Below, one piece after another: positions 1 through 10,904 of a stretch of DNA of 64,000 nt. A model generated the notes under the pieces. It had not been told where the DNA came from, did no database searches, and was given only the letters and a program-made list of their open reading frames with translations. Source of the DNA: Blasia pusilla (Eukaryota; Marchantiophyta; Marchantiopsida; Blasiales). Location: contig CM114271.1 of NCBI GenBank assembly GCA_050084515.1, forward strand, positions 49,972,001-50,036,000, written 5' to 3'. Made by a program: the position numbers and the translations under genes. The first letter of the stretch is position 1. The number at the start of each line of letters is the position of its first letter.

Positions 1-1265
1 GGATGAATATGTGTTCATGTCTCGAACTACAATAGATGGGATGGCCATGCATTCATCTATTCTGTGGGATGAACATGTTGGTAAGGATTCCATGAAGCAC
101 TTTAAGCCGTGGTGGGATAAGGATGCATTGAGAAAAGTCTACTCGAGTGGCGTACCGTGCTTCACTAATAATGACGTGGAAATGATGTTTAGTTGCTCTA
201 CCCCACCTATTATAGTAAAGGATGGCAGTCTAAATTTTTGAGGATGCTAAGCAATAGTTCTCAACTATGGTCCCATGAACTAAGGTATTACAAATTGGTG
301 CATGGCGCCAATCTCAATATGGCATATCCTGTTGAGAACTCTCCAACTAACTATATATTACCAAATTTTTGTGGGACAACGATTTAGAGAGCAATCAAGC
401 CCACATATAGAATTTTTCTAGGATAAAGCCTCAACCATAGGCAATAACAATGTGGATATTTATGATATCTATGGTCATAAATTGATTCATCAAACATACA
501 AAATAAAGGTTGTGTTGGTAACACAAAATATGGAACTGTACATGCTTGGACATTGAGTGTAACATAGAATGTGAAGTCGTTGAGGTTCACAAAGATAGAA
601 ATTTTCTACCTTCTTACAACTCTGGTACCCTTGTTTCTCTTGATGTAGGTGTTATTGAGGTTGAACACGTTGCCGGAATTTTCTCACCCCTAACTCAATT
701 AGTTGCATTGTCTGTAGCTTTGGAAGTAGATTAACACACTTGATAACTTAGCGTGGGTTACCCTAGTACTCCAAATAAGATAAGAATTTTTTGTTGGGAT
801 TTTGGAGTGAACATTGCAAGTACGAGGAAAATCTAGACTATGACCCAAACATAGAGGAGGCAACGTGGGAGAGTGTAACTCTTACGCTCATAAGACCACT
901 CTTGAGTTGCTCAAAGGTAGAATGCCTCGCAAGGCCTCTCCTCTTCGTTTATATACTTAGAGATATGCATAATGAATTCAAAGATAAATTCTACCTATCC
1001 TTATCCCATGTGTTCTCTTCTCATAGCATGAGAAGATTTTTTTGGATTCTAATATCCTTATCTCATCTTATCACATCTATCCCTAATTTCATTTCATCTT
1101 ACTTTTTTGCAGCATATGACCCCACTCTTATCTTTCTCTTCTTCTTTTTTTCCTTTTGTATTTTTGGCTGGTTCTTCCTACTTATTAGAGGAGTATTACA
1201 AGAAGAATAAGAAGATGGATGACATATAATTGCCTTCTTTTCTCGCAAGTTATTGCTAGTAGAGA
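1..1265. other. AT-rich stretch, no recognised gene
   Basis: Short open frames occur on both strands (the longest, about 140 codons, lies at 791-1210 on the plus strand), but none shows a domain I can name. The flanking sequence at 1.27 kb is a decayed gypsy pol on the plus strand, so this part could be the upstream end of the same element; I see no gag or reverse-transcriptase motif to prove it. Confidence 0.4.
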
Positions 1266-1267
1266 AA

Positions 1268-2456
1268 AATACTATATAAATGAGCAAGAAGAACTTGTCA
1301 TTGCATTGGCAATCAAGCATTGGAAACACTACTTAGGCAAGAAGAAGTTTGTGGTGGAGATAGATCTCAAGCCCTTGGTCTAGTTAGAGCCCCAAATGGA
1401 GCTCTCCATTAGGCCAACTTCAATGGGCACAATGGCGATAAAAATTCACCATGAAAATTTTCTATATCAAAGGAAAGGAGTAGTTGGCGGACGCCTTGAC
1501 TCATGATCATATGTTATAGATGAATAACATGTCTGAAGTACAAATTCACTCTAGCTGGTGGAAAATGTTGATCAAAGCAACAAAAGAGGATGAAGAAATT
1601 GCAATTGCTATTCAAGAAAAAAAAAGCACATACTATTCATGGATTGGTTTTCCAGAAAGGTAAAGTATAGATCCCACAAGATCCACACTTACGCATTCAA
1701 GTATTGTCCAGGGATCACGACACAATCATTACGTATCATATAGCACTTGACAAAATCTTAGAGGGGTTACAACATGAATACTATATATTGGCCTAAATTG
1801 AGAGAAGATGTTGATATATATATATATATATATATATATAAGGATTTGTATGAGTTATCACAAAATCAAGGCTAGTAACTCAAAACCAACAAGATTGTTT
1901 TAACCCATCCTAATACCTCAATTAAAAACGTTGGGAATAAGTCACTATGGGTCTTGTTTGTGAGCTACCATGTACAATCACAAGACATGACTCTATTAAG
2001 GTCTTTGTGGATAGACTAAGCAAGATGATACACCTTTTCCAACGAAGAATACCATCAGTGCATCAAAGTTCATGGAGTTATTATACGAAAACTCTACCAA
2101 TTGTAGAGTTCTTGTACAACAATTCTATGAACTCTTCCACTAAGGCAAATGTTACACCCTTCTTTTCAATATATGGCAAACATCCCTTGATCCTTTTGAG
2201 TCTCATTTGAAGTTGGCTATTGCCCAAAATTTGCAAATGTTTATTCTCAAGATGTCGAGATTTTTTAAGGGGACAAATTTTAGTTAGCAACAACCAATTT
2301 ATCATAAGTAGGTATTTGTAAACTTAATCCTCGCTACATTGGGCCTTTCACTATCCTACAGAAATCGGGTGTCGTGGAATATAAGCTAGATCGATCGGCG
2401 TATATGAAAATCCATCATGTATATAAAACTTTCTATTTTCATATTTTCAATCCATA
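1268..2456 (+). pseudogene. Decayed Ty3/gypsy pol: RNase H and integrase remnant
   Basis: Broken pieces of a retrotransposon polyprotein. About 1,270-1,500 reads as the end of RNase H (AIKHWKHYLGKKKFVVEID, with the usual run towards the integrase). About 1,650-1,850 resembles the integrase N-terminal region (KVQIPQDPHLRIQVL, then a YY.WPKLREDV-like end). From 1,947 the frame reads VFVDRLSKMIH and, after an internal deletion of most of the catalytic core, VEFLYNNSMNSSTKANVTPF. About 2,316-2,456 gives the integrase C-terminal motif NPRYIGPFTILQKSG. Many stops, frameshifts and a TA microsatellite (about 1,815-1,841) make it non-functional. It belongs to a different gypsy lineage from the methyltransferase-bearing copies later in the window: the protein motifs are more like ordinary plant gypsy elements. 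Confidence 0.75.
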
Positions 2457-3341
2457 ACTAATATGTGAATTATTCTCAATCCATAACTAATATATGAATT
2501 TTCAAGTTTGCAAGGTATATCGATGCTCACCATTACCCTCTCTTGAAGTGTGACGCCTAGACTTGGACTGAAACATGATATACCTAAGCTGCAAAGTTAG
2601 GGTTGCGGGATGTGAAGTACAACAATGCCTAATGGATGGAATCCTAAGTTAGGGTGGTGGTTTGTAAACACTCATCCCATACAAAAGTCTGGGCATGTCC
2701 TTCAATGGGAGTGGAGTTAATTCAAATCGACATAGCGATAAAATTTGAGGAAAGCACAATGTTTAATTCTCATACCTCTGAAATTCATAACTCTTTGGCC
2801 AATTTACGTTTATACGAGCATGAAGAACTTGTAGGGCACCGTTACTTTAAGGATGAGGAGAAAAGAGTGTACGTACTAATCATTCATGATTGAGACATAT
2901 AGTGATTGATAAATTCAAGTGATGCACAAGTGACTCCGATATTTGCAACGGATGGACAAGAGCTAGATGTTTCCATTAACCTTAACCAAGAGTCTTTGCA
3001 ATGACCAGTATTGCTTTCCACTCGAAAAAAATACTCTCCGACAAAAAATATGAAAACCTTGAACTAAAATCGAATACTCCCCTTGAGAGGATTCTCAGCA
3101 CGTAATTATATTTCCTTCAATCTCTTAGTGAAAAAAGCAAAGTGACTTTGGCCTCTTCCATTTTCCCTTGAGCATTCATGCATTGTTGTTCAAGGAACTT
3201 CATATGATCCTTACGTTCACCAAATTTGGAGGAACCTCCATCCACTTCCTTTGATTTGAGCACTCAACAATTATTTGTATGATTTCGCAGTCCGTGTGAT
3301 CAATGGTACAATGGCATTGTTAAGACTTCCTAATGTCTCTC
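2457..3341. other. No recognised gene
   Basis: An open frame of 79 codons at 2,654-2,893 (plus) is the only sizeable one and I do not recognise it. It may be the tail of the preceding gypsy remnant. Nothing else can be supported. Confidence 0.35.
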
Positions 3342-3429
3342 AATGTGGGAGTGGAACAATTAGACACCTTGCAAACTTTGTGTCTAATTGTTCCACTCCC
3401 ACATTACAATGTGGGAGTGGAACAATTAG
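3342..3429. repeat. Perfect 26-bp inverted repeat (hairpin) plus a third direct copy
   Basis: Arms 3342-3367 and 3380-3405 are exact reverse complements (starting AATGTGGGAGTGGAAC) separated by a 12-nt loop. A third copy of the first 23 bases in direct orientation follows at 3407-3429. The structure lies inside a 138-codon open frame (3275-3691) with no known domain. Confidence 0.9.
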
Positions 3430-4752
3430 CATCTATGACAAAAATAAGAAAAATTGTTGCCTCATGGCCAAGGTGGCGGGTTGCATCGTTCACAACGACC
3501 TCTTTTCCTCTTTCTTTACATTCCACCATGGCCTAGATGTTCTTCCTTGTAAAATATTTGTTTGCTCTTTATGTGACATCCCTTCGGATAATCCTGACTC
3601 ATTCTTAGAATGGAATTTCTTGCTTGCCAAGCAAGAAACAAATGGAGACATTCGACATGGATGTCGAAAATCCTCTCATCTCAAATTCTGAAAAAAAAAT
3701 TCAACATCAACTAACACCATGTTTGCCACATCTATGAGTTCCAATCCTCTCCAAAGTGGGAGATTGTATAACATTTGATGTTCAAACCTCCCTTCTCTTA
3801 ACAGTGCGATTACATAATTTCAATTCTCTTGGTTACTAGAAGATGCAAGCAACATATTTGAGCTTCCCATTATCACAAACTACAAATTCTCCAATATAAG
3901 AAAAAAAAACCACATGTTTTCACCTTAGGCACATGTTTTCACTTCCCAATCATCCAAGTTCGAAATCTGACGTTTGGAGTCCATATGATCGAGTGCTTTC
4001 AAGCACATGCTACTTGCTTGCCGGAATGCCTTCCTACCTGTGATATTCATCTATATTATTATGGGAGAGTACCTTCTTGACTTGCAAACACGTCTTGGTT
4101 TGACACGTGGCAACTGGACAAGAAGAAAATGTTTCATATGCTACGAGGCAACAAGAAAAGAATTTGAAGCCCGTGAAAGGAAGAAATGAACAAAGTTCGC
4201 AAGGCTGAAATAGGTGGGAGAATGTTAAGAACATCTTACATCCTTAAACTAACCAGAGTTACTTCTCAGTTACCTCAGGTCAACTACTAAGCGTAGATCG
4301 GCTTTGGACAGTCAATGGATATGTATACAGCTAGGTGTGGGTGAACGAGTCCAACTAAGCAAACTAGATTATAAAATCTGTGGTTTAGTTACTATGATCG
4401 ATATGGGACGTGATCTAGTAAATAGCTCCTTGTAAGCATCTTAGGAGGGTGAATAAGTTCACTCAAAGTTACCCTGATTGTGCTACCCATTATTTCCGTC
4501 GTTATTCCTCCATCCTCCCCAAGCCCACTCCTCTCGAAGATGTTTCGCTGTCCATTAAATCCTTCCAAACAGCTTCAGTCGAACAACGCGGATTCCAACA
4601 ACTCTCGAACTGCCCTAAAGCGCCATTGCCTTAAAGCGCTTTAGGCTCAGGCTGTGGGAGACGCCGGCGCTAGAGGCCCACTTAGTAGTAGTCATAGCTC
4701 TCTTGTTGTTGCTGATATTGTCTCTCTTTGTTGGTGAGTTTAAATCGTTAGG
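3430..4752. other. No recognised gene
   Basis: Mixed AT-rich sequence. The open frame covering 3275-3691 has no recognisable domain, and no other coding signal, tRNA or repeat family stands out. Confidence 0.35.
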
Positions 4753-4874
4753 GGGAATGCCCCCTTCTTCCTTTTCTGGTCCTGTTGTGGCCTTTAGGTT
4801 TTGACTCTTTGAGTCCCCCTCTTTTGTACTTCCGATAGGTTTTCCATCACTCGTTTTTATCGAAGTGCATCTTC
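4753..4874 (+). repeat. Dispersed repeat, copy 1 (possible LINE 3' tail)
   Basis: About 120 bp starting GGGGAATGCCCC and ending near GTGCATCTT is repeated in inverted orientation at 41,323-41,440 with few differences. Its T-rich, stop-dense end resembles the 3' tail of plant LINE elements, but no reverse transcriptase is attached here, so the class is an inference. Confidence 0.6.
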
Positions 4875-6439
4875 GTTTTTAAAGCGCCGTGAACTGCACA
4901 AGGCAGCAGAGATCACGACGGCGATCGATTAATCAGCCAGTTTGAGTGGAACCCCCGACTGTGGCCGTGGAAACTGGGTAAGTCGAGTGACTGGGTTCTC
5001 CGCAGTCAAAGGCGAAACGGGAGGTCCGTAATTGCCAGGCGATTTGAGGGTTGTTGAAGTGGTAGTACGTTTGACAGGGGGGTCATAAAGTAGAGCGTCG
5101 GTTCCGATGGTTGTAAAGAGACATAGGAAGGAAAAACGTCTAGGGGGTAGGAAAGAAAGATGGGCAGATTTGTTATGATCTTCTTAGGATGGCGCAACGA
5201 CGGATTTAACGTGATTTTGAAGGTGTAGAACAATTTGTTGAAAGCAAAATGGAGAGGAGTTCATTTGGGTTTTGGAATAGGATTTCTGTTCGCTTTATCA
5301 CGAATGCTTTGTGGCTATCAATTTTATTCGGTTCTTATTGTCTACCTTTTTCTTTTTTTCTTTCATTCTTCTTTTCCGTCCCGTTTACTATAATGTCATG
5401 CATATGAGTACTTTCTCTATTCAGTGGTGTTCAAATATCTTTTCTCTCCGTTCCTTTTCCCAACTTGCCTAAACTTGAGAACCGCCATCGGTCCTTTTAA
5501 CTCTGCTAAAAGGTCCTTTATTCTAAAAGCAACTCATGTCAAATTTAGAGTGCACGGTAGGAAAGAAAACATGGGTAGTGGAATTTTCATCCATAAACAA
5601 TATTGACCACGTGTTTCTTAGTGTAAAAGGTACACCAACCTTATAACAAGAGAGTGAATGTGGATTTCCTTGGCCCTTAAAGTAAGGAGCTAAATTACTA
5701 TATATCACATGTCATGAAATTTCAACTATGTCCTCAAAATTTTCAAACATAACATACTAGACAAAGTTGGAATGAAATGGATGTCTTATTTGAAATCTCA
5801 AGTTTGACATATAAATGTCCAATAGGCTGAAAGGTAGAAGAGGAGGGAAGATTTGGTGAAGGAAATACTAACTAAAAACACCATCTATGTGGTTTGAATT
5901 AAATGTGATTTTAAAGGTTAGGGTAACATATGAAACATCCATTATGACATGTTTCATGCCCTTGAAATCACCATGTGGAAAGACCATAACTCAATCCTCT
6001 AATTATAATAGAGATTTTTCTTTCCAACTTCACATCCTCATGGCAATCTTTAGGCTTGCAAGTGTACATCCTTACATTATCTTGAGGTGAGTTTAACATG
6101 GATTACATGAGTTATTTTACCATTTTTTCCTTGGGATGGATGTTGACCTAAGTTGTTTCCCTTATACCATAAATTTTTTCATGATAGTAAATGAAAAAAT
6201 ATTAAACTTACATGATTAATGAATTAGGTTTAAATTCACCATAGATTAATTGTGACCTCAACGAGAAGATACGTGAAATTGTATGATGAAAATCAAGTCT
6301 ATTTGACATGTATACAACTAAGTTGACTTAAGTCAAATATATGTCACATACAAATTATATGATAGCATTCAGAACTTTTTTGTTCCTTATATGTAAAGAG
6401 AGCACTAAGAAATTTGACGTTATTTTGGTTTTAGTCCAT
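4875..6439. other. No recognised gene
   Basis: Only short, mutually overlapping open frames without domains. The composition is AT-rich from about 5.3 kb onward. I see no structural RNA, array or element boundary. Confidence 0.35.
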
Positions 6440-7110
6440 CATGTGACCCACTGACCAAGTCAACGGTCACCCGGTAACCTGCGTGCGTTGGTAGGGCTAT
6501 TTTTGGGGGAAGAGCCTTTTGGCTCTTTCCAAGGTATAAGAGTGAGGAGGATGGCTTTCCCAAGCCATCTTTCTCATGTTGAGCCTTAGGAGCGCCTCTC
6601 TTGCATAGACGTGTGTGGATGTAGGAGTTAGGGTGCTAGCGTCCGGATTCCCTCATAGTAGAGGGTGGATGTGGTTCAATATGCCGATGTAGATTCATGA
6701 GTGGAGTTTTAGGCCGGGTGAGCCATTTTTACTACACTTAATTTTACATGAGAAAGATGTTAGGGGGCAAGTGGGAACTTGTTGTTTGCAGGTAGGAAAG
6801 CAAGTTGCCTCGGTGGGGAGCCCCTTGAGACGCGTGTGTGGCGTTTGTTTGTCATTTTTATGATTCGGAAGGTTTTGCGTGGAAGTGTTGTCCGTTTTTC
6901 TCAGATCTCGTTGGTGCGGGGCGACAAGGGACAACAGTAGAGTATAGCGCGCGGTGTGGCGGCGAGTGCTTGCAAGTGAGCATTTTCGGGGACCGGTAAG
7001 AGTGTCGAGAGAGAACATATTAGGTCACAAATTACAGCCGCCTTGAGGAGGTCGGCTAGGCTAGGTCACGAGCATTGTAGGTCAAGGAGAAATTAGGTCA
7101 CATAGTCATT
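6440..7110 (+). repeat. LTR-like repeat, plus-strand copy
   Basis: The stretch with GGCTATTTTTGGGGGAAGAG, the TATAAGAG box-like segment and the later ACATGAGAAAGATGTTAGGG block recurs in opposite orientation at about 51,620-52,245, next to the 5' side of gypsy copy B. Position there and length of about 650 bp suggest an LTR; here it could be a solo LTR. I could not define its ends or a target duplication. Confidence 0.55.
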
Positions 7111-7953
7111 AAGGGTGCGACGGTATGTAGTGTGGGAGGAGGCTCGAAGTTGAAGGGAGCGTGGACGGTCGAAGGTTATGAGTGGAGGAGCGGGGTGGGC
7201 TCAGATGAGTGAGGTCCTGCCATGTGGCGGCCAAGTAAAGGCATGGAAGTGGCTCCATAGGGAGCCACGCCCATGAGAGCACTCACGTGCATAGGGGTGC
7301 GTGCAAGGCACTTTAGAATGGAGAGCGATATCTCCAAATCCCTGAGCACTAATTGCTCCGGGCTTAGGGCCTTCCACTATTGGGAACCCCCAAGCGCCCT
7401 AACCTAACCGTTATCTCCTAATCCACTTGCAAGTCCCTAACTAATTTTTGTCCCCAGGATTACCCCGACGTGCCTTCTCTGGTCCTAGTCAGTCGACCTT
7501 TCCTCGGGATAATGTCTGGACTAGAACGCCACGGATATCCATTGTAGACATCCCCATGGCATGGGGATGTTCATGAAACTTACATGGTGACCATACCATG
7601 TACATGATCCCCATGGTAACCCATGAGGCCACATGAGAAACATCGCTCCCATGAGGCCCCAAAATGACGTTGCTCTCCCTCTTATGGGTGTGAAGCGGGA
7701 ACTTATGAATTTTTTGTACCCTGTCCAACCAATGGAAATGTATGTTGTAGATCCGTGTAAGCAACTAATGACGACCCCGGATAGAAGTTGAGTGCGATTC
7801 GACGACGGAAAATGAGTGTTCGTGGAATGGCTTTTGACAACGTCGAATGACCTCGCTCCTTCCAAAACCCTAAACCCATTTGGGTACGTTTTTTTTGGAC
7901 TACTCGTGGAATGGTTTTCCGGCGATTGCAAGGGTCCAAGCTCCAAGGAAGGA
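7111..7953. other. No recognised gene
   Basis: The first part continues weak similarity to sequence flanking the LTR-like repeat. From 7.5 kb long overlapping open frames appear on both strands, without domains; they look like by-products of composition. Confidence 0.3.
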
Positions 7954-8650
7954 ATGGCTTCCCTCGCTCATTGCACCTTCTTCCATGGATGGCCTTCGTT
8001 CTCTGCAACGTTACGGCTAGGGTTGGTTGTTTCGTGCATTTCTGAGTAGACAGCTCCGACTACACACCGGGGGAGGCTGGAGTATTGGGCTCCAAGAATT
8101 GCTGCGTTTGCTGTCAAATGTCGCTCGATATCCTGTTTGCAAAGGTGAGTCCAGTTGTTTGGACTCTTTTTTCTTCAAATGCCTTCTGTCACACATTGCG
8201 GTGATGCACTCTAGAATATGTTCATGAGATGTGTCGTTGGATATTGTAGGTCAGTGCTCAACCTCATTGAAGGTCTTCTTGACGCTACGAAGAAAGGACC
8301 CAATTTTGCGAAGGCGACGGGTATGAGATGCCGAGTAAGTATGTTCATTCCTTCTCTAAATGCGGAACTCACAGAGGCTTGCAAAATTTTAGGGGGAGCT
8401 GTGTAGGGCGGTAATGCGTATACTCTCCACTTTGGAGAAGAGATATTGATCCCAAACTTACGACTCCTAATAGGAGCAGCCTCCGAATATGCAGCAACTC
8501 ACAGCGTCAAGATTTTGGTGTGATGAGAATGAAGATCCCCATAGCGGAGCGATCATAATCTGGCTGTGTAATTTGCACATTAACTCCGGAGCGATTCTCA
8601 AATTGCAAAACACAGAAACAATGAGACTCGTCTGCTGAAATCTATGGAGA
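7954..8650 (+). pseudogene. Unrecognised exon-like stretch, possible host gene fragment
   Basis: An ATG at 7,954 opens a serine- and hydrophobic-rich start (MASLAHCTFFHGWPSF) that resembles an organelle transit peptide. It meets TAG at 8,047 and then stays open to a GTGAGT donor-like site at 8,145. After an acceptor-like TTGTAG near 8,250 the frame reads SVLNLIEGLLDATKKGPNF and later a coding-looking DENEDPHSGAIII run around 8,530, in a different frame. This looks like a decayed multi-exon gene. I do not recognise the family and assign no function; chance open frames remain possible. Confidence 0.25.
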
Positions 8651-9187
8651 TTTATGAATAAGGAAATCTCGGAAAAATCGAGATTGATTGAGGTGGCTCC
8701 ATTCAGCCGATGCTTGTGCTTTGTTGTTTGTCGTTTGTAGCTATGAGAGCCGTTGTGAGGCTTTGCGTTTAGGGTGTGCTCATTGAATTCATAATTGACT
8801 GTTGACATCCGCGGTCTGTGGATTAAATCACTCTAAGATTCCAGTGGAGTTTGTTTTATCATGAATGAAATTGTCAAGCACACACATAGGAGGAGGATGT
8901 GCAAAGCCTTTTAGCCTGCCTTGGATTATCCGGTCACAATCGTTTGTAATTTTATTTTCATTCTTGTTGTCGCACTGTTGGAAATAGAAAGAAAACATGC
9001 TCAATAGTTAAATCAGTGGTCCAAGCCCTTAGAACGAGTAAGAGGTAGCCCGCAATTTCTTTCAAAACTTTGGGAAGGGGATTGGGATTGCTATTGGGAG
9101 GGGTTGTTCTATTGTGTAAGCAATATGGAGCAGTGATCACTGCCTCGCAAATAACTTTGATTAAGATTTTAGGATAGCGGGTAGAGT
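8651..9187. other. No recognised gene
   Basis: No open frame with a domain and no repeat structure seen before the solo LTR boundary. Confidence 0.35.
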
Positions 9188-9192
9188 AATGT

Positions 9193-10197
9193 TGTCGCGC
9201 CCCTACTTTCCTTGAACGTCAATCTTTAGTGTTGCGGAAGCGTACGTTCAGTTTGTCACAAACTCATCGCCGATCTGCACCCAAACACGCACTCTCGTTA
9301 GTCGGGTCTAGGCCAACCAGCGTTCCAACCCATCGAGTCCTCAACTCGGCGTCTCATCAAGCTCACCCTTCCTTAGTTCCTAGTTTCCAAAACATGGCAA
9401 GTCCTTCAAGACTTGGAACAGACTTCCTGGTTAGTCCAGGGATCTAGAACGGCACTTGCGCGCCTAGCGATCCCAACTGTTCAACGGTCCTCGAGTGAAT
9501 TCCGAACCGAGACCCAAGTAATTGAGTCGTGGGGTGAAATCCAAGAGGGATGTCTAAAATTGCCTCAATGGACTTGGTGCAGGTTTTCCAACCCAACCCT
9601 CAAACTCGCGTTCCGTTCCATGCCCTTGAGCCGCCCCGCGGCGCCCAAAGTGGGGTTTGGGTTCCAAGCACTCTTGGAGACCTTCCCCCTTACAAGTACT
9701 TCTGGGGTTCTCCAATAACCCCCCCCCCCTTTGGAAAAAGAGGGTCGGGCCCTTCATTGTGGCCCTCAACCCGACTCCACTTACAGTCGTTTTTGGGTTG
9801 TTTCTCAGCCGCTGCTTATGCGTTTGCAGCGATCTTTGATGCGTTTGGACCGGCTCTCCAAAATCTTTCCAACGCACTCTTATTTGATCCAAACGCATCT
9901 TGGCGCTAAAAGTTATGGCCATAAATACAGTCGGAAACTCTCAAACGCTAGTGGCGTTCCAAATCCGGATCTTTCCTTTGGCAACCCACTTCCTAGACTC
10001 GACTTCTTTCAAGTCTCATTCCGCGTTTGGTCCAGGTTTCTTGGTCGCGACCATAGCATCTGAAACGCGACTCCTCGCTCGCGTCTCGTCTCTTGTCTCC
10101 TCTTTGAGACTACTCCAACGCGCAAACCATCTTAGCGTGAGCCCGCTAATGTTCTAATGTTCCGCTTGGCACTTGTTTGGTCATGAGGGTCGCGACA
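9193..10197 (+). mobile_element. Solo LTR 1 (TGTCGCG...CGCGACA)
   Basis: A 1,005-bp unit that starts TGTCGCG and ends CGCGACA (short terminal inverted repeat, TG...CA ends). It is flanked by the direct repeat AATGT at 9188-9192 and 10198-10202, a typical 5-bp retrotransposon target duplication. A homologous unit occurs inverted at 48,470-49,456 with its own 5-bp duplication. No primer-binding site, internal region or second LTR is present, so it is best explained as a solo LTR left by recombination. The open frames inside it on both strands have no domain. Confidence 0.88.
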
Positions 10198-10202
10198 AAT
10201 GT

Positions 10203-10904
10203 GGTGCTACTGCAATATGGTGTAACTACACCCTTACACCATGAATGGAAAAATTCATAGAAAAAATCATATGAGACAATTGCTATGGATGAATGAAGAG
10301 GATGAATACTGATGACACATGACTATGGTGTAGAACTTGACAACAATAAGCCAAGGAAAATATCAAGAAGTCCCACTTGATGTATTCATGAAGTTGTATG
10401 TGTCCATGTTGTTTGTGGACCACTCTCCTTAGCCACCAAGTCCTGGAATTCATCTGCATGGCTACTTTTCCAAGTGTTACAAAGTATGCTCGAGCTCTCC
10501 TGGTGCTACTGTGTTATTTCGTTGGGCTACTCTGAGTGTGTGTTATACCATCAGGCTTCTCGAAGCATGAGTAACATTGATAGTAGGAGAATAGATAGTT
10601 TAGCTATGACCTTGACCTCTGAATACTTGATTGTGATTATGCTTTTATAACACTCTTGTACTTGGAGACTCCAAGGGGTAGTTCGGATGAGAGACTGAAG
10701 GATCGTTGAGAATACAGACTCAAGGGAAGCAAGGGCAGTTGGGAACTGGTATGTTTCGTCTATTTCCCTCTCCTTCATAGCATGGATTGGTTATCAGGCC
10801 TGATGTTTGAGTACTACTCTATTGTTGAAGTGCTTATGGAAGGACTTGTGTGGTATCAGGTAGGCAATCGTAGGTCTTGGTAAATCTTCCGTCAGAGTTC
10901 AATC
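10203..10904. other. No recognised gene; upstream of outer MULE coding part
   Basis: No domain-bearing frame. It should contain the 5' region of the outer MULE, but I could not identify a terminal inverted repeat or its outer target duplication. Confidence 0.35.

Noticed and set aside
7489-8008. Minus-strand open frames of 90-141 codons
   Set aside because: They overlap each other in different frames, have no domain and look like composition effects.
9413-10157. Several overlapping open frames as genes
   Set aside because: They all lie inside the solo LTR and occur in homologous form in the second LTR, with no domain.
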